A stretch of 64,000 nt of DNA from Taibaiella sp041660405 (GTDB lineage: Bacteria > Bacteroidota > Bacteroidia > Chitinophagales > Chitinophagaceae). Each line of letters begins with the position of its first letter. Positions within the stretch are counted from its first letter, which is position 1. Of this stretch, positions 16,901 to 24,087 are shown piece by piece. Location: the NCBI GenBank assembly GCA_041660405.1, contig JBAZWL010000005.1, positions 148,834-212,833 of the forward strand, in the 5' to 3' direction. The position numbers and the translations under genes are program-made. A model generated the notes under the pieces. The model saw only the letters and a program-made list of their open reading frames with translations. It was not told where the DNA came from and made no database searches.

Positions 16901-19554
16901 GCTACTACCAAAGTATTAGTAGTATAGTTGGTTGGATAAGTATTGGTTCCACCGATTTTTAAAGTTGCATTATTGGCTACAGTAAGCGTACCACCAGAAG
17001 TGGCACGATTGGCTGTAAAGCCAGCCAGGTCTAACGTACCACCAGATACCATCAAGTTACCTGTAATACTGGCATTTGCATTCAGCGTAACAACATTTCC
17101 TGAATCTGCAACAGTAAGATTATTAAATGTAGTTGCAAAGCTTCCTCCGATTGTCTTAGCAATGGTACCATTGAAGGTTACGGTACCGGTACCTGCAGTA
17201 AAGGCGGCAGTTCCGGAATTATTTGTCCAGTTACCTTTAACCGTAATATTAAAATTATTAGCACTCAATGTACCAGCAGAGATGGTAAGATTATTATTGA
17301 CTGTTATAGTAGCTGGTAAAAGAAGCCCGGCAGTATTGTTAAGTGTTAAGTTATAGAATGAAGCTACCCCCGAGAAAGTTTGCTGACCTGAGGTGCCATT
17401 GAAATTTACTGTTCCGTTATTGGTAAATGTTCCGCTGTTTGTAAGTGTTCCCGAAATATTTAAAGTACCAGAACTGTTAAGTGTTACTGTTGCTCCCGTA
17501 CCTATGGTTAGGTTTCTGCAATGTACGCTGCTGGTTATTGCAGGCATATTGCTTGCACCAGCAACAATAGTAACATCTGTAGAAGTAGAAGGAACGAGGC
17601 CATCACACCAGTTATCAGCATTGGCCCAATCTGAACTTACATTACCGGTCCATTGGCCCACTATAGTTGTAGATGCAACCTTGACATAAGCAATAGAAGG
17701 TGTGGTGGGACAGCTTGCAGCAGTTACCTCTACTTCATAAACGCCTGCATAAGCAGCAGAATAGGCAAAGCTGGGGTTTTGTGCAGAAGAAGTAAAACCA
17801 TTAGGCCCTGTCCATGCATAAGTGCTACTGGCAACGGTTGTAGCTGTAAGGTTAAGCGAGGTACCGGCACATATAGGTGCATTACTTCCTGCGCCATCGG
17901 GGGCATTGTATAGTGTAGCTACTTCTGCAGGTGTAAGTGCACTATGATAAACGAGGGCATCATCCAGTGTTCCGTTAAAATAATTACTGGTCGGAGCGGA
18001 AGGCCACCATTGTACATTATCAAAACCGACTCTCCAATATCCGGTAAAATTCTGGGAACTGGTAATAGCAGCATTGGTGGCAGCCTGCACACCATCTATA
18101 TACAAAATCATACCAGCAGTCGCTGATATGGTAGCAGTAGCAAGATGCCAGTTATTGTCATTATAAGATAAAGCGGAATTGATTGCTGTGGCATTACCTC
18201 CGGTAGGGTTACTTCCAAAGTAAATCTGGCCCGCATTGTTCATATAAAGGTTGCGGTCATAATTTAAACTTAACCCTGTCTGGCTACTTCCGAATCCCAT
18301 TAGCAATCCTCCGGAGGCAGTTGTAGTCTTAAACCATACCGACATACTGTAACTATTCGGATCGAAATAGGAGTTACTTGTCGAAACATATTGGCTGCTG
18401 CCATTAAAGCTATAGGCAGACGCAACGTTGTCAAAACGATCTGCAGTTAGTGACGGTGCGCTTTGAAGCATTCCATTATTATTGCCACTGGCATCATTGG
18501 CATTTCCGTTAAATTTATAATTCAGGATCAGATTTGTAACAGGAATATTAGAAATGTTTGGCCCCGGGCAAGTAGTAACCTCGCTGCCACTCAGTACAGT
18601 GCTTAACGCTCCTGCGGAAACGGCATATACTTTCCAATGGTAAGTAGTATTTACTGTTAACCCGGATTCCAGCGAAGAAGTAGCGCCGGCAGCAGCCTGG
18701 CTTACAAAAGAATAATTGACCCCATCTGTTGAACGATAAATAGCAAACCCAGCTTCATTAGAAGACAGATCAGTCCAGTGCAATGTCATAGCAGTACCAC
18801 TTACACCGGAAAATGTTAAGCTACCTGGAGCTGTTGGTACTGGTGGAGTAAAGGCATATCTTTTTCCTGATGAAGGCCGTGTAGTTACGTTTGCCTCATT
18901 TGTAGAACTTACACTGGTTCCTGCATTATTTACTGAAAGAAAATTACCTGATCCTGTTGCTGTAGCTGTAATGCCAATAGAGGCACTAGGATTACTTGCA
19001 GAAGTGGCTTCAGGCTTGTAAATAAATTCAATCTTACCAGTGCCTTCATAAAGTTTTACCTGGAAAGATATTACGCTTCCTAATGCCAGATAATACCATT
19101 TCACATTCAGATACTGTAGGGTAAATATCCTGCTTCCTGCTGTACCCGTTGTCTTATAAGTAACGTTTGTATTCGAAGTAATATCAAGATCATCCCACAA
19201 AGGGGCGATAACCGGGCGTGGGGTACCGCCTGTAGATAAACCGTTGGTATAGGAATAATCAGATAGCGTTGTACCAAAGGATAGCCAACCATTTGTACTT
19301 GCACCTATGGTTGTATAACGGGTGCCCATATACCAGAAGTCAAACCCGATTGGAATGAGGTCAGAAACAGCATCATCGGTATTTCCAACCCAGCTTACTG
19401 TAGTTGGGGTTGTTAAAGCAGTGAAAGTAGTGGTTGATTGAGCAAATGTATAGCTTGTTATACTTTGAGCATTAAGACGCATACTCATGATAACAAGTAG
19501 CAGACAGGCCAATATATTTTTGTAAAGCAAACGAGTAGTAAATGTTTTTTTCAT
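7924..19554 (-). CDS. Giant (3876-residue) repeat-rich secreted protein with T9SS sorting domain
   Basis: Signal peptide ends RLNAQS (about residue 30). In order: an N-terminal beta domain with GWLSFGTTLSDY (30-235), a fibronectin III domain (about 238-330), a LamG/concanavalin-like domain (about 341-551, NYKFNGNANDASGNNNG), an Ig/PKD-like domain (about 555-630), then some 2800 residues of Thr/Asn/Gly-rich units of the form VTFNGTGTQTI...FNNLTIN, predicted to form a long beta-helix. A further SSPF...NLVGNPYPSPIDW domain (about 3440-3640) is common in such proteins, and the last 75 residues form the T9SS type A domain. Within the repeat part, a longer unit with TKNGATDN-TSTGGN recurs near residues 2694, 2878 and 3101. 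Likely a surface adhesin or matrix protein; ligand unknown. The gene stands alone between a tRNA and a long spacer. Confidence 0.9.
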   Translation of the reverse strand: MKKTFTTRLLYKNILACLLLVIMSMRLNAQSITSYTFAQSTTTFTALTTPTTVSWVGNTDDAVSDLIPIGFDFWYMGTRYTTIGASTNGWLSFGTTLSDYSYTNGLSTGGTPRPVIAPLWDDLDITSNTNVTYKTTGTAGSRIFTLQYLNVKWYYLALGSVISFQVKLYEGTGKIEFIYKPEATSASNPSASIGITATATGSGNFLSVNNAGTSVSSTNEANVTTRPSSGKRYAFTPPVPTAPGSLTFSGVSGTAMTLHWTDLSSNEAGFAIYRSTDGVNYSFVSQAAAGATSSLESGLTVNTTYHWKVYAVSAGALSTVLSGSEVTTCPGPNISNIPVTNLILNYKFNGNANDASGNNNGMLQSAPSLTADRFDNVASAYSFNGSSQYVSTSNSYFDPNSYSMSVWFKTTTASGGLLMGFGSSQTGLSLNYDRNLYMNNAGQIYFGSNPTGGNATAINSALSYNDNNWHLATATISATAGMILYIDGVQAATNAAITSSQNFTGYWRVGFDNVQWWPSAPTSNYFNGTLDDALVYHSALTPAEVATLYNAPDGAGSNAPICAGTSLNLTATTVASSTYAWTGPNGFTSSAQNPSFAYSAAYAGVYEVEVTAASCPTTPSIAYVKVASTTIVGQWTGNVSSDWANADNWCDGLVPSTSTDVTIVAGASNMPAITSSVHCRNLTIGTGATVTLNSSGTLNISGTLTNSGTFTNNGTVNFNGTSGQQTFSGVASFYNLTLNNTAGLLLPATITVNNNLTISAGTLSANNFNITVKGNWTNNSGTAAFTAGTGTVTFNGTIAKTIGGSFATTFNNLTVADSGNVVTLNANASITGNLMVSGGTLDLAGFTANRATSGGTLTVANNATLKIGGTNTYPTNYTTNTLVVASTVEYSGTNQTIANQTYGNLKLSSSSGSVVKTFPGTALTVVGNLSSVLGSGTALSLTAAANITVNGNVSIGASTTFNGGSYSHNIGGNWANSGTFTGNTSTVTFSGAGTTISGSGTQSFNNLTVAASSVSFSTGSVALTGNLSTTGAGSFSQASGGNLIMSGTTKTISGSGISLDNLTVSGSVSTSTLLVLTGNLSVSGSFTSTGTVTMSGTSKTISGAGTIIFATLFATGSITADANFSVSSGLVVNGSLSASAGTATFTGTSTLSGTPNLFSINIDGTSLQLSANSILGIANAMTITAGNLNVTSTIPNTVNFNGTGAQNINAITYCNLVLSNGNTKTAAGAITTTNDLTIGTGTTLDPSFNTLSIYGDWINNGTFVPATSTVQFLGPAVAYLTGATTFNILTSNTSNATTQLFLNSNISVATLNVTNGIIVTGSNTITITGTRTGPGFIYGNIQRTHAFTTGVPYAFEGPENTITFSSVSSVNSVTVSVVQGGIGDFPFSGSISRVYNVTVPSGIYTATLRLHYEGDELNGNSESSMGLWRYDGSAWGSIGKTANSTTSNYVEQSGLTNITNRWTCSDDGNVVQWNGSVSADWNTAANWTVIQGSASAPPSATDIVNLGTITFINQPTISNTVNVKNINFGSAQAVTLSMASGGSLTSGDINGTWSSNVIHTINANNQSITINGDLNLSDGTNGHAIDLNIGTGTVTVAGSLSEAGQADISFSGNGVLNIAEDFHYESGVFTAGNGTVIYNGLADQHIAHIDYNHLTLNKGGGIVIVDSIVNIAGDLLISSGELDNSSIINIAGNVTIASGATLQSSYMLHVGGNWVNNGNYVATGAHVIFNGTGTQTISATTFNNLVINKPVGSTAELTGNVALNGDLTITSGAFDIKSFICDRNVPGGAITLADSGTFIIGGNNPPMNFTSGSIANSSTVILDGTVPQTIVGGIDYGNIILRNTGAKTLSTSLTLNGNLTIESGATLNADSNTITLRGNWTNSGTFIPSTGTVVCAGSAKNLTGNTTFNHVTVTGSYTLLGDMTFNGLLNITSTGSFSAGGTVLTTMNGDLINSGVLYTLGTTTFTGNVVQTLSLINAITTVALRVNFNGSVSPVLNSTSVPQFGYLTINNTGGVHPSVGWTILYSLTVGSGATFGGGSSTHNILGAVTNNGTISSSGTLNFIPSSAVPVNLGSNFSSTGTVNFGGAGAMTLSGTPVSFHDVIISNTNVAGITPSSDWTLTNNLLVNSGATLNAGNHSLLVGGNITSSGTINSGTSTFTLNGSGTQNISTASAFNNLTINKASGLTTLSSNVTVNGILNFIAGKMQTGSNRLIQPSSGIVTGAAQNTGWVDGKLQKNIITGATSKTFEIGDTTNYTPVSVAFSNVTTAGDLTAFTTTGDHPNIGSSTINTTETVNRFWTLQNSGIGFTNYNATFNYVPADLDLGVNTSTLIVGKYNGSSWAYPIVGALTSTSLQATGLTSFEDFQVGRMLIFSKTWDGGAGTHNWGDAANWNADGVPAATDDVDLTGSDTININVAATTKNLLLDNASLVLTTNAGNSLSVSGNMTLTNGTFNTAAAFPSVSGTVNVAGGTVGFIGSIPQTIPTYNYNNLISGSTGSRTLANSGIIGITGTFTAGTNTYVTTGSTVDLNSGGAQSIPALHYNNLTLSNAGVKTLDAGTTGIAGTLSITGTAIAKATTNFATVSYNGSANQTITPMTYYGLDISSTGGTVSGSDITLTNFSMNSGTVDLNATTLAIPGTTTCNAGIINNGIVTATGEKTIFAGTTFGAIVQAISDSLYLNGSRFNNNATLTKIGATNIVCSGGNVFNDTTTISNDSIGNFTLGNIAPDTFNEEVVFNNTETATLYIANNSAGNFFNGKVTFNNVGTTGALRNSFDAIATAIYNGNIIVNNTATGGIYFGNIGGLTTLAASKTITIGTTGFTKGILLLRNFTQLGSTAQALTLTGTGLLQIGPASTLNGNVTFNAPQLKLNGCTFGGTAFITKNGATDNISTGGNIYNGITTIQNSGSASLDLGDTSPEQFNADVTINNTGTSRIQLGISSAGNIFNGNVTINNGGNTIGLNTVIARSAGSTVTINGNLILNNTNANVGSGIIVANTGQVTVNGNIIVSSTSGRGILFADADGTVALANGFTISDAGAGSFTTGILSLKAFTQTGNTAQNIALTGTANLSIGLASQFNGAVNFSAPQLFSNGGQYNNTATLTKNGATDNTSTGGNVFSAATTITNSGTGLFRLASTTADDFNSDATFIQTGSGLLQPSYGSNCTIAGNLSTAGTATAITFGGTVTLNGTDAQSIAGSLSPTFNNLTISNVGNTVTPAVNSIVKGNLSVTSGTFDLGTFTANRLTTGGTLTVSDGAKLKIGGTNTIPSNYTAHSIGATSTIEYGGTNQTIDVLNSAQDYGHLTVSGSGTEMNDSITVRNNLSITAGSLDINEYTLKIGGSISNSGTFTASNGTIELNGTVAQTIPASTFVGNRVGHLTIDNTAGATLGGTLDLSGVLLVSNGQLSTGGHLTLLSTDTQTALIDGSGAGEVLGNVTMQRYLPSGFGYKYFSSPFQAATVNEFSDDIDLGASFPTFYRYDENLASSGWVKYLDTTALLIPMHGYTANLGADSTARTVDITGVVNNNAMSALILYNHNQPYTLGFNLVGNPYPSPIDWSILEGWDRTNIDDAVYYFNAGTADQYTGTYSSYINGISSDEHAGYVIPAMQGFFVHVTNGTYPVTGSLSINNNARINDLQPYFHKPEPTTAPLLRLNAGFADERPVSDPVVVYFDSKAQSTFDKEMDALKIMNSDPLVPNLYVNAPGDLYVNAPGATTQSICAWPYLKDTTDVIPLGLKTKQSGWITFSSPVMERMPFGWHIYLYDAKTRSRHILDEKMKYRLHLDAGDYENRFFLMFNETQFPDVEGIFNAYAKDGKLQLLIEGIGNEKCDVSITNMLGQVILRKHFDSKGRYEIDSPFSSGVYVVSFYVNSHVFSQKIYIGN
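8433..8480 (-). repeat. Perfect 24-bp tandem duplication inside the giant gene
   Basis: The 24-base unit at 8433-8456 is repeated exactly at 8457-8480. It is in frame and duplicates eight residues (LYVNAPGD, then LYVNAPGA) near residue 3700. The absence of differences between the copies suggests a recent slippage or copying event. Confidence 0.9.
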
Positions 19555-20085
19555 ATGCTATAAATTGTATCTCAATTCAGATATCATGAAGCAACATTTC
19601 CTGGTTAAAATCAAAATAGCGGATTGGGAAGTATTTGGTGCTTATTTAAAAAGAATTGATATTTAAGTTAATGGCTTGTTTGGCAGTTATTTTTCTCTGT
19701 ATTGCACTTCTTATTACAAGTTGTAAAGGTAACTTATTTTTATAATTTGTTAATTTTTTGGCAAAAAACAGTTGTTTTTATCATAATTATCAAACCATTA
19801 CACGTTTATTTATACGCAAATTGTTTAAATTATAGAGAGCAATTGTTGAATTTGACACTTTTTGGGTTAGTTAAATTATTTTGTCACCTTGATACAAAGA
19901 GAATACTTTTCACATCAGAAAACATTGATGAACGTCAGCTAAAGGTGTTGATCTTCGTCAACCAGGTAATGAGATAGTGGAAAATATAACCTCTGAAATA
20001 ACATGGATCGAACATGATGAACGCTGATCTATTATTTCTGACCCTTTAAAAAGTTAATCTGTTCTTGTTAAAAAACACCTTAACA
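19555..20085. other. AT-rich spacer upstream of the giant gene
   Basis: The 531 bases carry the regulatory region of the giant gene on the minus strand. Only a weak -7-like TACCTTTA (19731-19724, minus) is visible, far from the start codon. Short open frames here lack conserved character. I see no RNA gene or repeat. Confidence 0.4.
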
Positions 20086-20232
20086 ATGAATGGATATCAT
20101 CAATATAAAGACTGCATAGAAATATGCCTGAACTGCGCAGCAATTTGCAATCATTGTGCCTCTTCCTGCATACAAGAAGAGGATATTAAAATGATGGCAT
20201 AGTGCATTCAATCAGAGCTTGCAGAAATATGA
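20086..20232 (+). pseudogene. Broken four-helix-bundle copper-binding (Csp/DUF326) gene
   Basis: From an ATG at 20086, 38 codons read MNGYHQYKDCIEICLNCAA and on to EEDIKMMA, with Cys at 10, 14, 17, 21, 24 and 28. That C-x3-C-x2-C spacing is the hallmark of the copper storage / DUF326 family, where copper is held in the core of a four-helix bundle. A TAG at 20200-20202 stops it; the frame then continues CIQSELAEI and meets a TGA at 20230. The intact family has CIQ directly after a basic residue at this place, so the stop probably replaced that codon and the rest has decayed. It is too short to form the bundle. Intact Csp-type genes fit well with the copper genes about 2-13 kb downstream. Confidence 0.75.
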
Positions 20233-20286
20233 ACGCAAGGCAATGACGTTTTAAATACATTATCGAATCAAATTTCGATAATTAGA

Positions 20287-20294
20287 TATCTTTG
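20287..20294 (+). promoter_or_regulatory. -7 element upstream of the DUF2652 gene
   Basis: TATCTTTG is an exact TAnnTTTG, ending 7 bases before the ATG at 20302. If it is used, the transcript would start at or next to the start codon. No TTG is seen at the -33 distance. Confidence 0.4.
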
Positions 20295-20301
20295 TAATAA
20301 G

Positions 20302-21381
20302 ATGCAAACCAAAGGCCTTGTTTTTATTCCGGATATCAGTGGCTTCACCCGTTTTGTTCATGAAACGGAGATCGATCACAGCCGTATCATCATCCAGGAA
20401 TTACTGGAACTACTGATCAATGCTAACAAGATTGGCCTTGAGGTATCGGAGATCGAGGGTGATGCTATTCTCTTTTACCGGTACGGCGATGTACCTGATC
20501 TTAAGGAGCTGTATGGCCAGGTGGAAGATATGTTCCGGGAGTTCCACAGCTATCTGGCTATTTATGATGCTAATCGTTTTTGCCAATGCAAAGCCTGCAT
20601 GTCGGCGATCAATCTTAGTCTTAAGGTTATTACACATTATGGTGAGTTTACAGAATATAATGTCAAAAACTTCAGCAAGCTGATAGGAAAAGATATTATT
20701 GTGGCCCATCAGCTTTTGAAAAATGACATTGAACAACACGAATACTGGTTACTTACCCAAAACCTTACAGCCGAGAAGCAGTTGGTTCCCTTTACACAAT
20801 GGATGCGATGGAACAGTAGCGTCAAGGAAATAGAAGGAGGTGAGATATCCTTTCACTACACGCAACTAAGCAATCTGAAGAAAGAATTACCTCCTGCACC
20901 ACAGCTTCATCTGGAGATTGAGCATAAGGTAAAAGTGTTGTCTGTATCCAAAGAATATGATACGCATATCATCAAGCTATTCCACGTTACCGGAGATTTT
21001 AATTACCGGCACCGTTGGCAGGAAGGCGTACAAAAGGTGGAAGAAGTTACTCATTTTCTGCCGAGGGTAGGCACAAAATGCAGGCGAGTATTAGACAGTG
21101 GTAAAACTGTTACGTACTCCAGTAGTTATACCTTTCATCCCGATAGAATTACTTTTAGTGAGACGGACGAAGACAAAAAGCATGCCAGTTATTTTCTACT
21201 TGAAAAAATTGGTGATGGAAAAATACGGCTCACTATAGATTATTACATCCGGAAAAATCCTTTGGAACAATTCCTTTTTTCATTGAAGAAAAAGAAGACT
21301 AAAGAATCCCTGGCAAGATCGCTGGACCGCCTGGAAATATTACTTGAAGATATAGACATACCAATAGCACCAATCAATTAA
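20302..21381 (+). CDS. DUF2652 protein: cyclase-like domain plus SRPBCC-like domain
   Basis: 359 residues, no signal peptide, so cytoplasmic. The first 150 residues resemble class III nucleotide cyclases: FIPDISGFTRFV (8-19) and EIEGDAILFYRYGD (50-63) place two Asp (11 and 54) at the expected metal-binding sites. The second half (about 200-350, FNYRHRWQEGVQKVEEVTHFLPRVGT) resembles a START/SRPBCC lipid-binding fold and matches DUF2652 as I know it. Whether it makes a cyclic nucleotide is unknown; the substrate-specifying residues are not obvious. A Cys pair FCQCKACMSA lies near residue 95. It follows the Csp remnant and is convergent with the next gene. Confidence 0.75.
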   Translation: MQTKGLVFIPDISGFTRFVHETEIDHSRIIIQELLELLINANKIGLEVSEIEGDAILFYRYGDVPDLKELYGQVEDMFREFHSYLAIYDANRFCQCKACMSAINLSLKVITHYGEFTEYNVKNFSKLIGKDIIVAHQLLKNDIEQHEYWLLTQNLTAEKQLVPFTQWMRWNSSVKEIEGGEISFHYTQLSNLKKELPPAPQLHLEIEHKVKVLSVSKEYDTHIIKLFHVTGDFNYRHRWQEGVQKVEEVTHFLPRVGTKCRRVLDSGKTVTYSSSYTFHPDRITFSETDEDKKHASYFLLEKIGDGKIRLTIDYYIRKNPLEQFLFSLKKKKTKESLARSLDRLEILLEDIDIPIAPIN

Positions 21382-21396
21382 TATTGCGTTTTAAGA

Positions 21397-22293
21397 TCAT
21401 CTCTTCAAGAAGAACTCAACGATACCATTCTTATTATAATTACTGGAAAGGTTAACCTGATACTTTTTCCCGGCATGTGTCGTAATCAGCATCATAGCTG
21501 TGCAAGGCGGATCGGAACCCATACTTTCTGCAGCCATTTTAATTTTATCAACCCCTGCTCCATTGTTCAACGATACGTACAATACCAAAGGCGTAGCACT
21601 CAATATTTGTTTATGTATCAGCGCGTCTTCATTCAAATAAAGAGAAATAACATCGCCATCGATTTCCTTATTATCATATAGCTCTATCTTAATAGAATCC
21701 TTTTCAGCAACAGATATTTCAATCAGGCTTTGTATTTCAGATGTACGTTCCAGGTTCTTATCTTCCACCTTATCTTTAACTATAATCTTGTCTATCACCG
21801 GTTCCTTTTCTTTATTTTTAACTTCATCTGTTACCGGCAATTTTTTGTGAGGCAAAGGTCTTTCCAATCGCACCTTAACTGTAGGACAATGGAGAACAGA
21901 AGTTGAATTATCGCTCCATTTACCAAGAAGTAACATGGATGTATCTGTTACTTCCAGTTTGGTAGTATAATTTCCAAGGCAATTACTGCCTCCAAAGCCT
22001 AGTTTAACACCTAATGTGCTGTCTTCTCTGAAATGGGCTATGGAATCCTTTCTGTTATAACTTCCTACAAGCGTATAATGCTCATAGTTATTGTTACGAT
22101 AATAAAGATGGCTTGCGCCCGATATCAGGCTATCATCGTGGAGGTAGAGTTCGACAACCAGCTTCTCTGGCGTTGTCATCATGATATGCTTGCTGTAATT
22201 GCCTACCCATACACCTGACAGGTCTTGCCCCTGCAAAGAATTACCATAAAAACAGGCCAGCACCAGGAAGAAACAATAATAAAAGATTTTCAT
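21397..22293 (-). CDS. Exported protein of unknown function
   Basis: 298 residues with a signal peptide ending LQGQ (about residue 22). An N-terminal beta-rich domain starts LSGVWVGNY and contains GASHLYYRNNNYEHYTLVGSY. A Lys/Glu-rich linker (about 150-200) joins it to a C-terminal beta domain with ELYDNKEIDGDVISLYLNEDAL, which resembles a small domain seen in many exported Bacteroidota proteins (DNGEIDGDTISLYLN-like). No catalytic motif is visible. It has no T9SS sorting domain, so a periplasmic or outer-membrane-attached location is likely. I cannot name a function. Confidence 0.7.
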   Translation of the reverse strand: MKIFYYCFFLVLACFYGNSLQGQDLSGVWVGNYSKHIMMTTPEKLVVELYLHDDSLISGASHLYYRNNNYEHYTLVGSYNRKDSIAHFREDSTLGVKLGFGGSNCLGNYTTKLEVTDTSMLLLGKWSDNSTSVLHCPTVKVRLERPLPHKKLPVTDEVKNKEKEPVIDKIIVKDKVEDKNLERTSEIQSLIEISVAEKDSIKIELYDNKEIDGDVISLYLNEDALIHKQILSATPLVLYVSLNNGAGVDKIKMAAESMGSDPPCTAMMLITTHAGKKYQVNLSSNYNKNGIVEFFLKR

Positions 22294-22395
22294 ACTATTA
22301 TAATGCAGAGACAGATGAAAAATTGTATTAAAGGTCGTTTTTTTGTTTGAATAGAATTTTAAAGCATATCTATAATTAAATAAATCTATTTACTA

Positions 22396-22435
22396 AACGA
22401 TAAAGAAGCCACCATAAGGCGGCTCCTTTATCGTT
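22396..22435 (-). terminator. Hairpin terminator of the tyrosinase operon
   Basis: Imperfect inverted repeat with arms ACGATAAAG and CTTTATCGT plus an inner GCC/GGC stem, just after the tyrosinase stop. The flank on the minus strand is T-rich. Confidence 0.6.
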
Positions 22436-22458
22436 GGCACATAAATTATTGGAACAAC

Positions 22459-24087
22459 TTATACGATCTCCATGTGAAAGCTAACCGGAGGTTTGCCATC
22501 AGCACGCAACATTTTATTGCTGGAACTGGTCAGTAATCCGTCGCGGCCTTTGATCTCTACTTCTACATTTTTATAAGCAGAATCGCTTAAGGTTTGTAAT
22601 AGTTTGCCTTCTAACAAGGGCAATTCAAAAAAGGCTTTTACCTCCAGGTGGGTTTGGCAATTGGCACAATACTGGGAGTTCCATCGGCTAAGAACAGCCT
22701 CTGTACCGAGGTGTAGCTTCTCACCACCAACTGTGATATAAGCAGATATCATGAAAGACCCTCTGATCGGAGCCTTATTGATCCCTGTTACTTTAATAAC
22801 TTTAGAAGCATAATTCTTCTTCGCTTGTTTCAACATCTTTTTATCCGACTCATCCATCGAGCCAGGGCCATAAGTATAGCCCATTTGTTTTTCTATATTG
22901 ATACAGTCCAAAGAGGTGTAAGTAGCACCATCATTATCTTTGCCATGTTTGAAAGGTGCTAACGGGCTTTCTAAAGTCAACCATGAATTGGGAGCAAAAC
23001 CGGGAGTAGGTCCCTGGTTATCTACTGTATTGGTTCCAGGATATTCCGGGATAATTTCAAGACGATCTATAGCATCATGTTTCTTTTGCCACAGCCAGAA
23101 CATGCGGTCTACATTGCAATGATGAAAGTAGAAAATAGGATCTAATCCCGCCGTATCATTCTCACCCATATCACCATTAGCACCTTCAATCGGAGACCGG
23201 TTGTAATTTGGAATATCACAACCACCTACTGCCAGGTGAATACTGTTATGTGGCGATTCCAATGGAACAACTACTTTATAAGAACCCGGTATAGGTTGTC
23301 CGGTAACAGGATCAACTGTCTGGCGTTCCGCATTCCATTCTGAAGCTGAGGTAGTATTGGAAAACACAGTATAGTTGGGGGCCTCCAGACAATCCCTGAA
23401 CTTCTTGGCTACATGGGTTTCAATCACTTCTCCTTCTACTACAATGTGCGAATTCAACCAGTTCAGAATATTGTCATTCAGAATGCCGACATTCTGAGTA
23501 TAATCAGGATACTGGGCATTATGCGCATTGGTAGCAGCAATTTCTTTTTCATTTCCTACGATACCTGATAAAGGATAACGTACGGTCTCATAATTTTTGG
23601 GCTTGGAATAATTAGGATCATCACCGCTGATATGATCCGTGATATTTACCGGGAAAACGAATGAGCGCAATGGATTAGGGATCTGCACACCATCAAGCTC
23701 GAAGAACTCTTTGGTCAACGGCCAGGGAATACCTTTAGTTCTTGAATATTCATCCGTTTCATCCCAGAAAGGTAACATCACATCTTTGCAACCCTTGATG
23801 CTTTGCAATGCTTCTTCCAGCTTTAAAAGATAGACACGATGCCAGGTTGGGAATAATACATTCCCGTGATTACAATAACCGCCCCAGTAGGCATTGCTGC
23901 CCCACCCTGCGCCTCTGAAAGGTTCTCCATGATAACCTCCCAGTTTAAAGAAGGATTTAAGATCAGTATAAGGAAGTTCCTTGATTCCTTTCCAGGCACG
24001 CATCAGGTCTTCCAGCGGTTTTTTATTGCCTTTTTCATATTCATTCTGAAGTTCCAGAAGAGAACGGCGTACTTTAACTTTTGTCAT
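22459..24087 (-). CDS. Tyrosinase-type binuclear copper oxidase
   Basis: 542 residues. Copper site A: His53 (GGYHGEP), His74 and His83 (CNHGNVLFPTWHRVYLLKLE). Copper site B: His280 and His284 (SPHNSIHLAVGG) and the His322-His323 pair in LDPIFYFHHCNVDRMFWLW. The enzyme would oxidise phenols to quinones, as in melanin formation. Cys72 stands two residues before His74, the spacing of the Cys-His thioether in fungal tyrosinases. A C-terminal domain (about 400-542) follows the core and may shield the active site. There is no signal peptide. It is the last gene of a four-gene operon, overlapping the CPMC membrane protein gene by 14 bases. Substrate and location are inferred, not shown. Confidence 0.9.
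   Translation of the reverse strand: MTKVKVRRSLLELQNEYEKGNKKPLEDLMRAWKGIKELPYTDLKSFFKLGGYHGEPFRGAGWGSNAYWGGYCNHGNVLFPTWHRVYLLKLEEALQSIKGCKDVMLPFWDETDEYSRTKGIPWPLTKEFFELDGVQIPNPLRSFVFPVNITDHISGDDPNYSKPKNYETVRYPLSGIVGNEKEIAATNAHNAQYPDYTQNVGILNDNILNWLNSHIVVEGEVIETHVAKKFRDCLEAPNYTVFSNTTSASEWNAERQTVDPVTGQPIPGSYKVVVPLESPHNSIHLAVGGCDIPNYNRSPIEGANGDMGENDTAGLDPIFYFHHCNVDRMFWLWQKKHDAIDRLEIIPEYPGTNTVDNQGPTPGFAPNSWLTLESPLAPFKHGKDNDGATYTSLDCINIEKQMGYTYGPGSMDESDKKMLKQAKKNYASKVIKVTGINKAPIRGSFMISAYITVGGEKLHLGTEAVLSRWNSQYCANCQTHLEVKAFFELPLLEGKLLQTLSDSAYKNVEVEIKGRDGLLTSSSNKMLRADGKPPVSFHMEIV

Noticed and set aside
8426..18126. Many plus-strand open frames rich in Val, Pro and Leu opposite the giant gene
   Set aside because: They are mirror frames produced by the biased codon use of a Thr/Asn/Gly-rich repeat protein; none has a signal, domain or promoter of its own.
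19702..19977. 91-codon open frame in the spacer before the Csp remnant
   Set aside because: Very AT-rich, hydrophobic start without a proper signal peptide, no recognised motif and no promoter.
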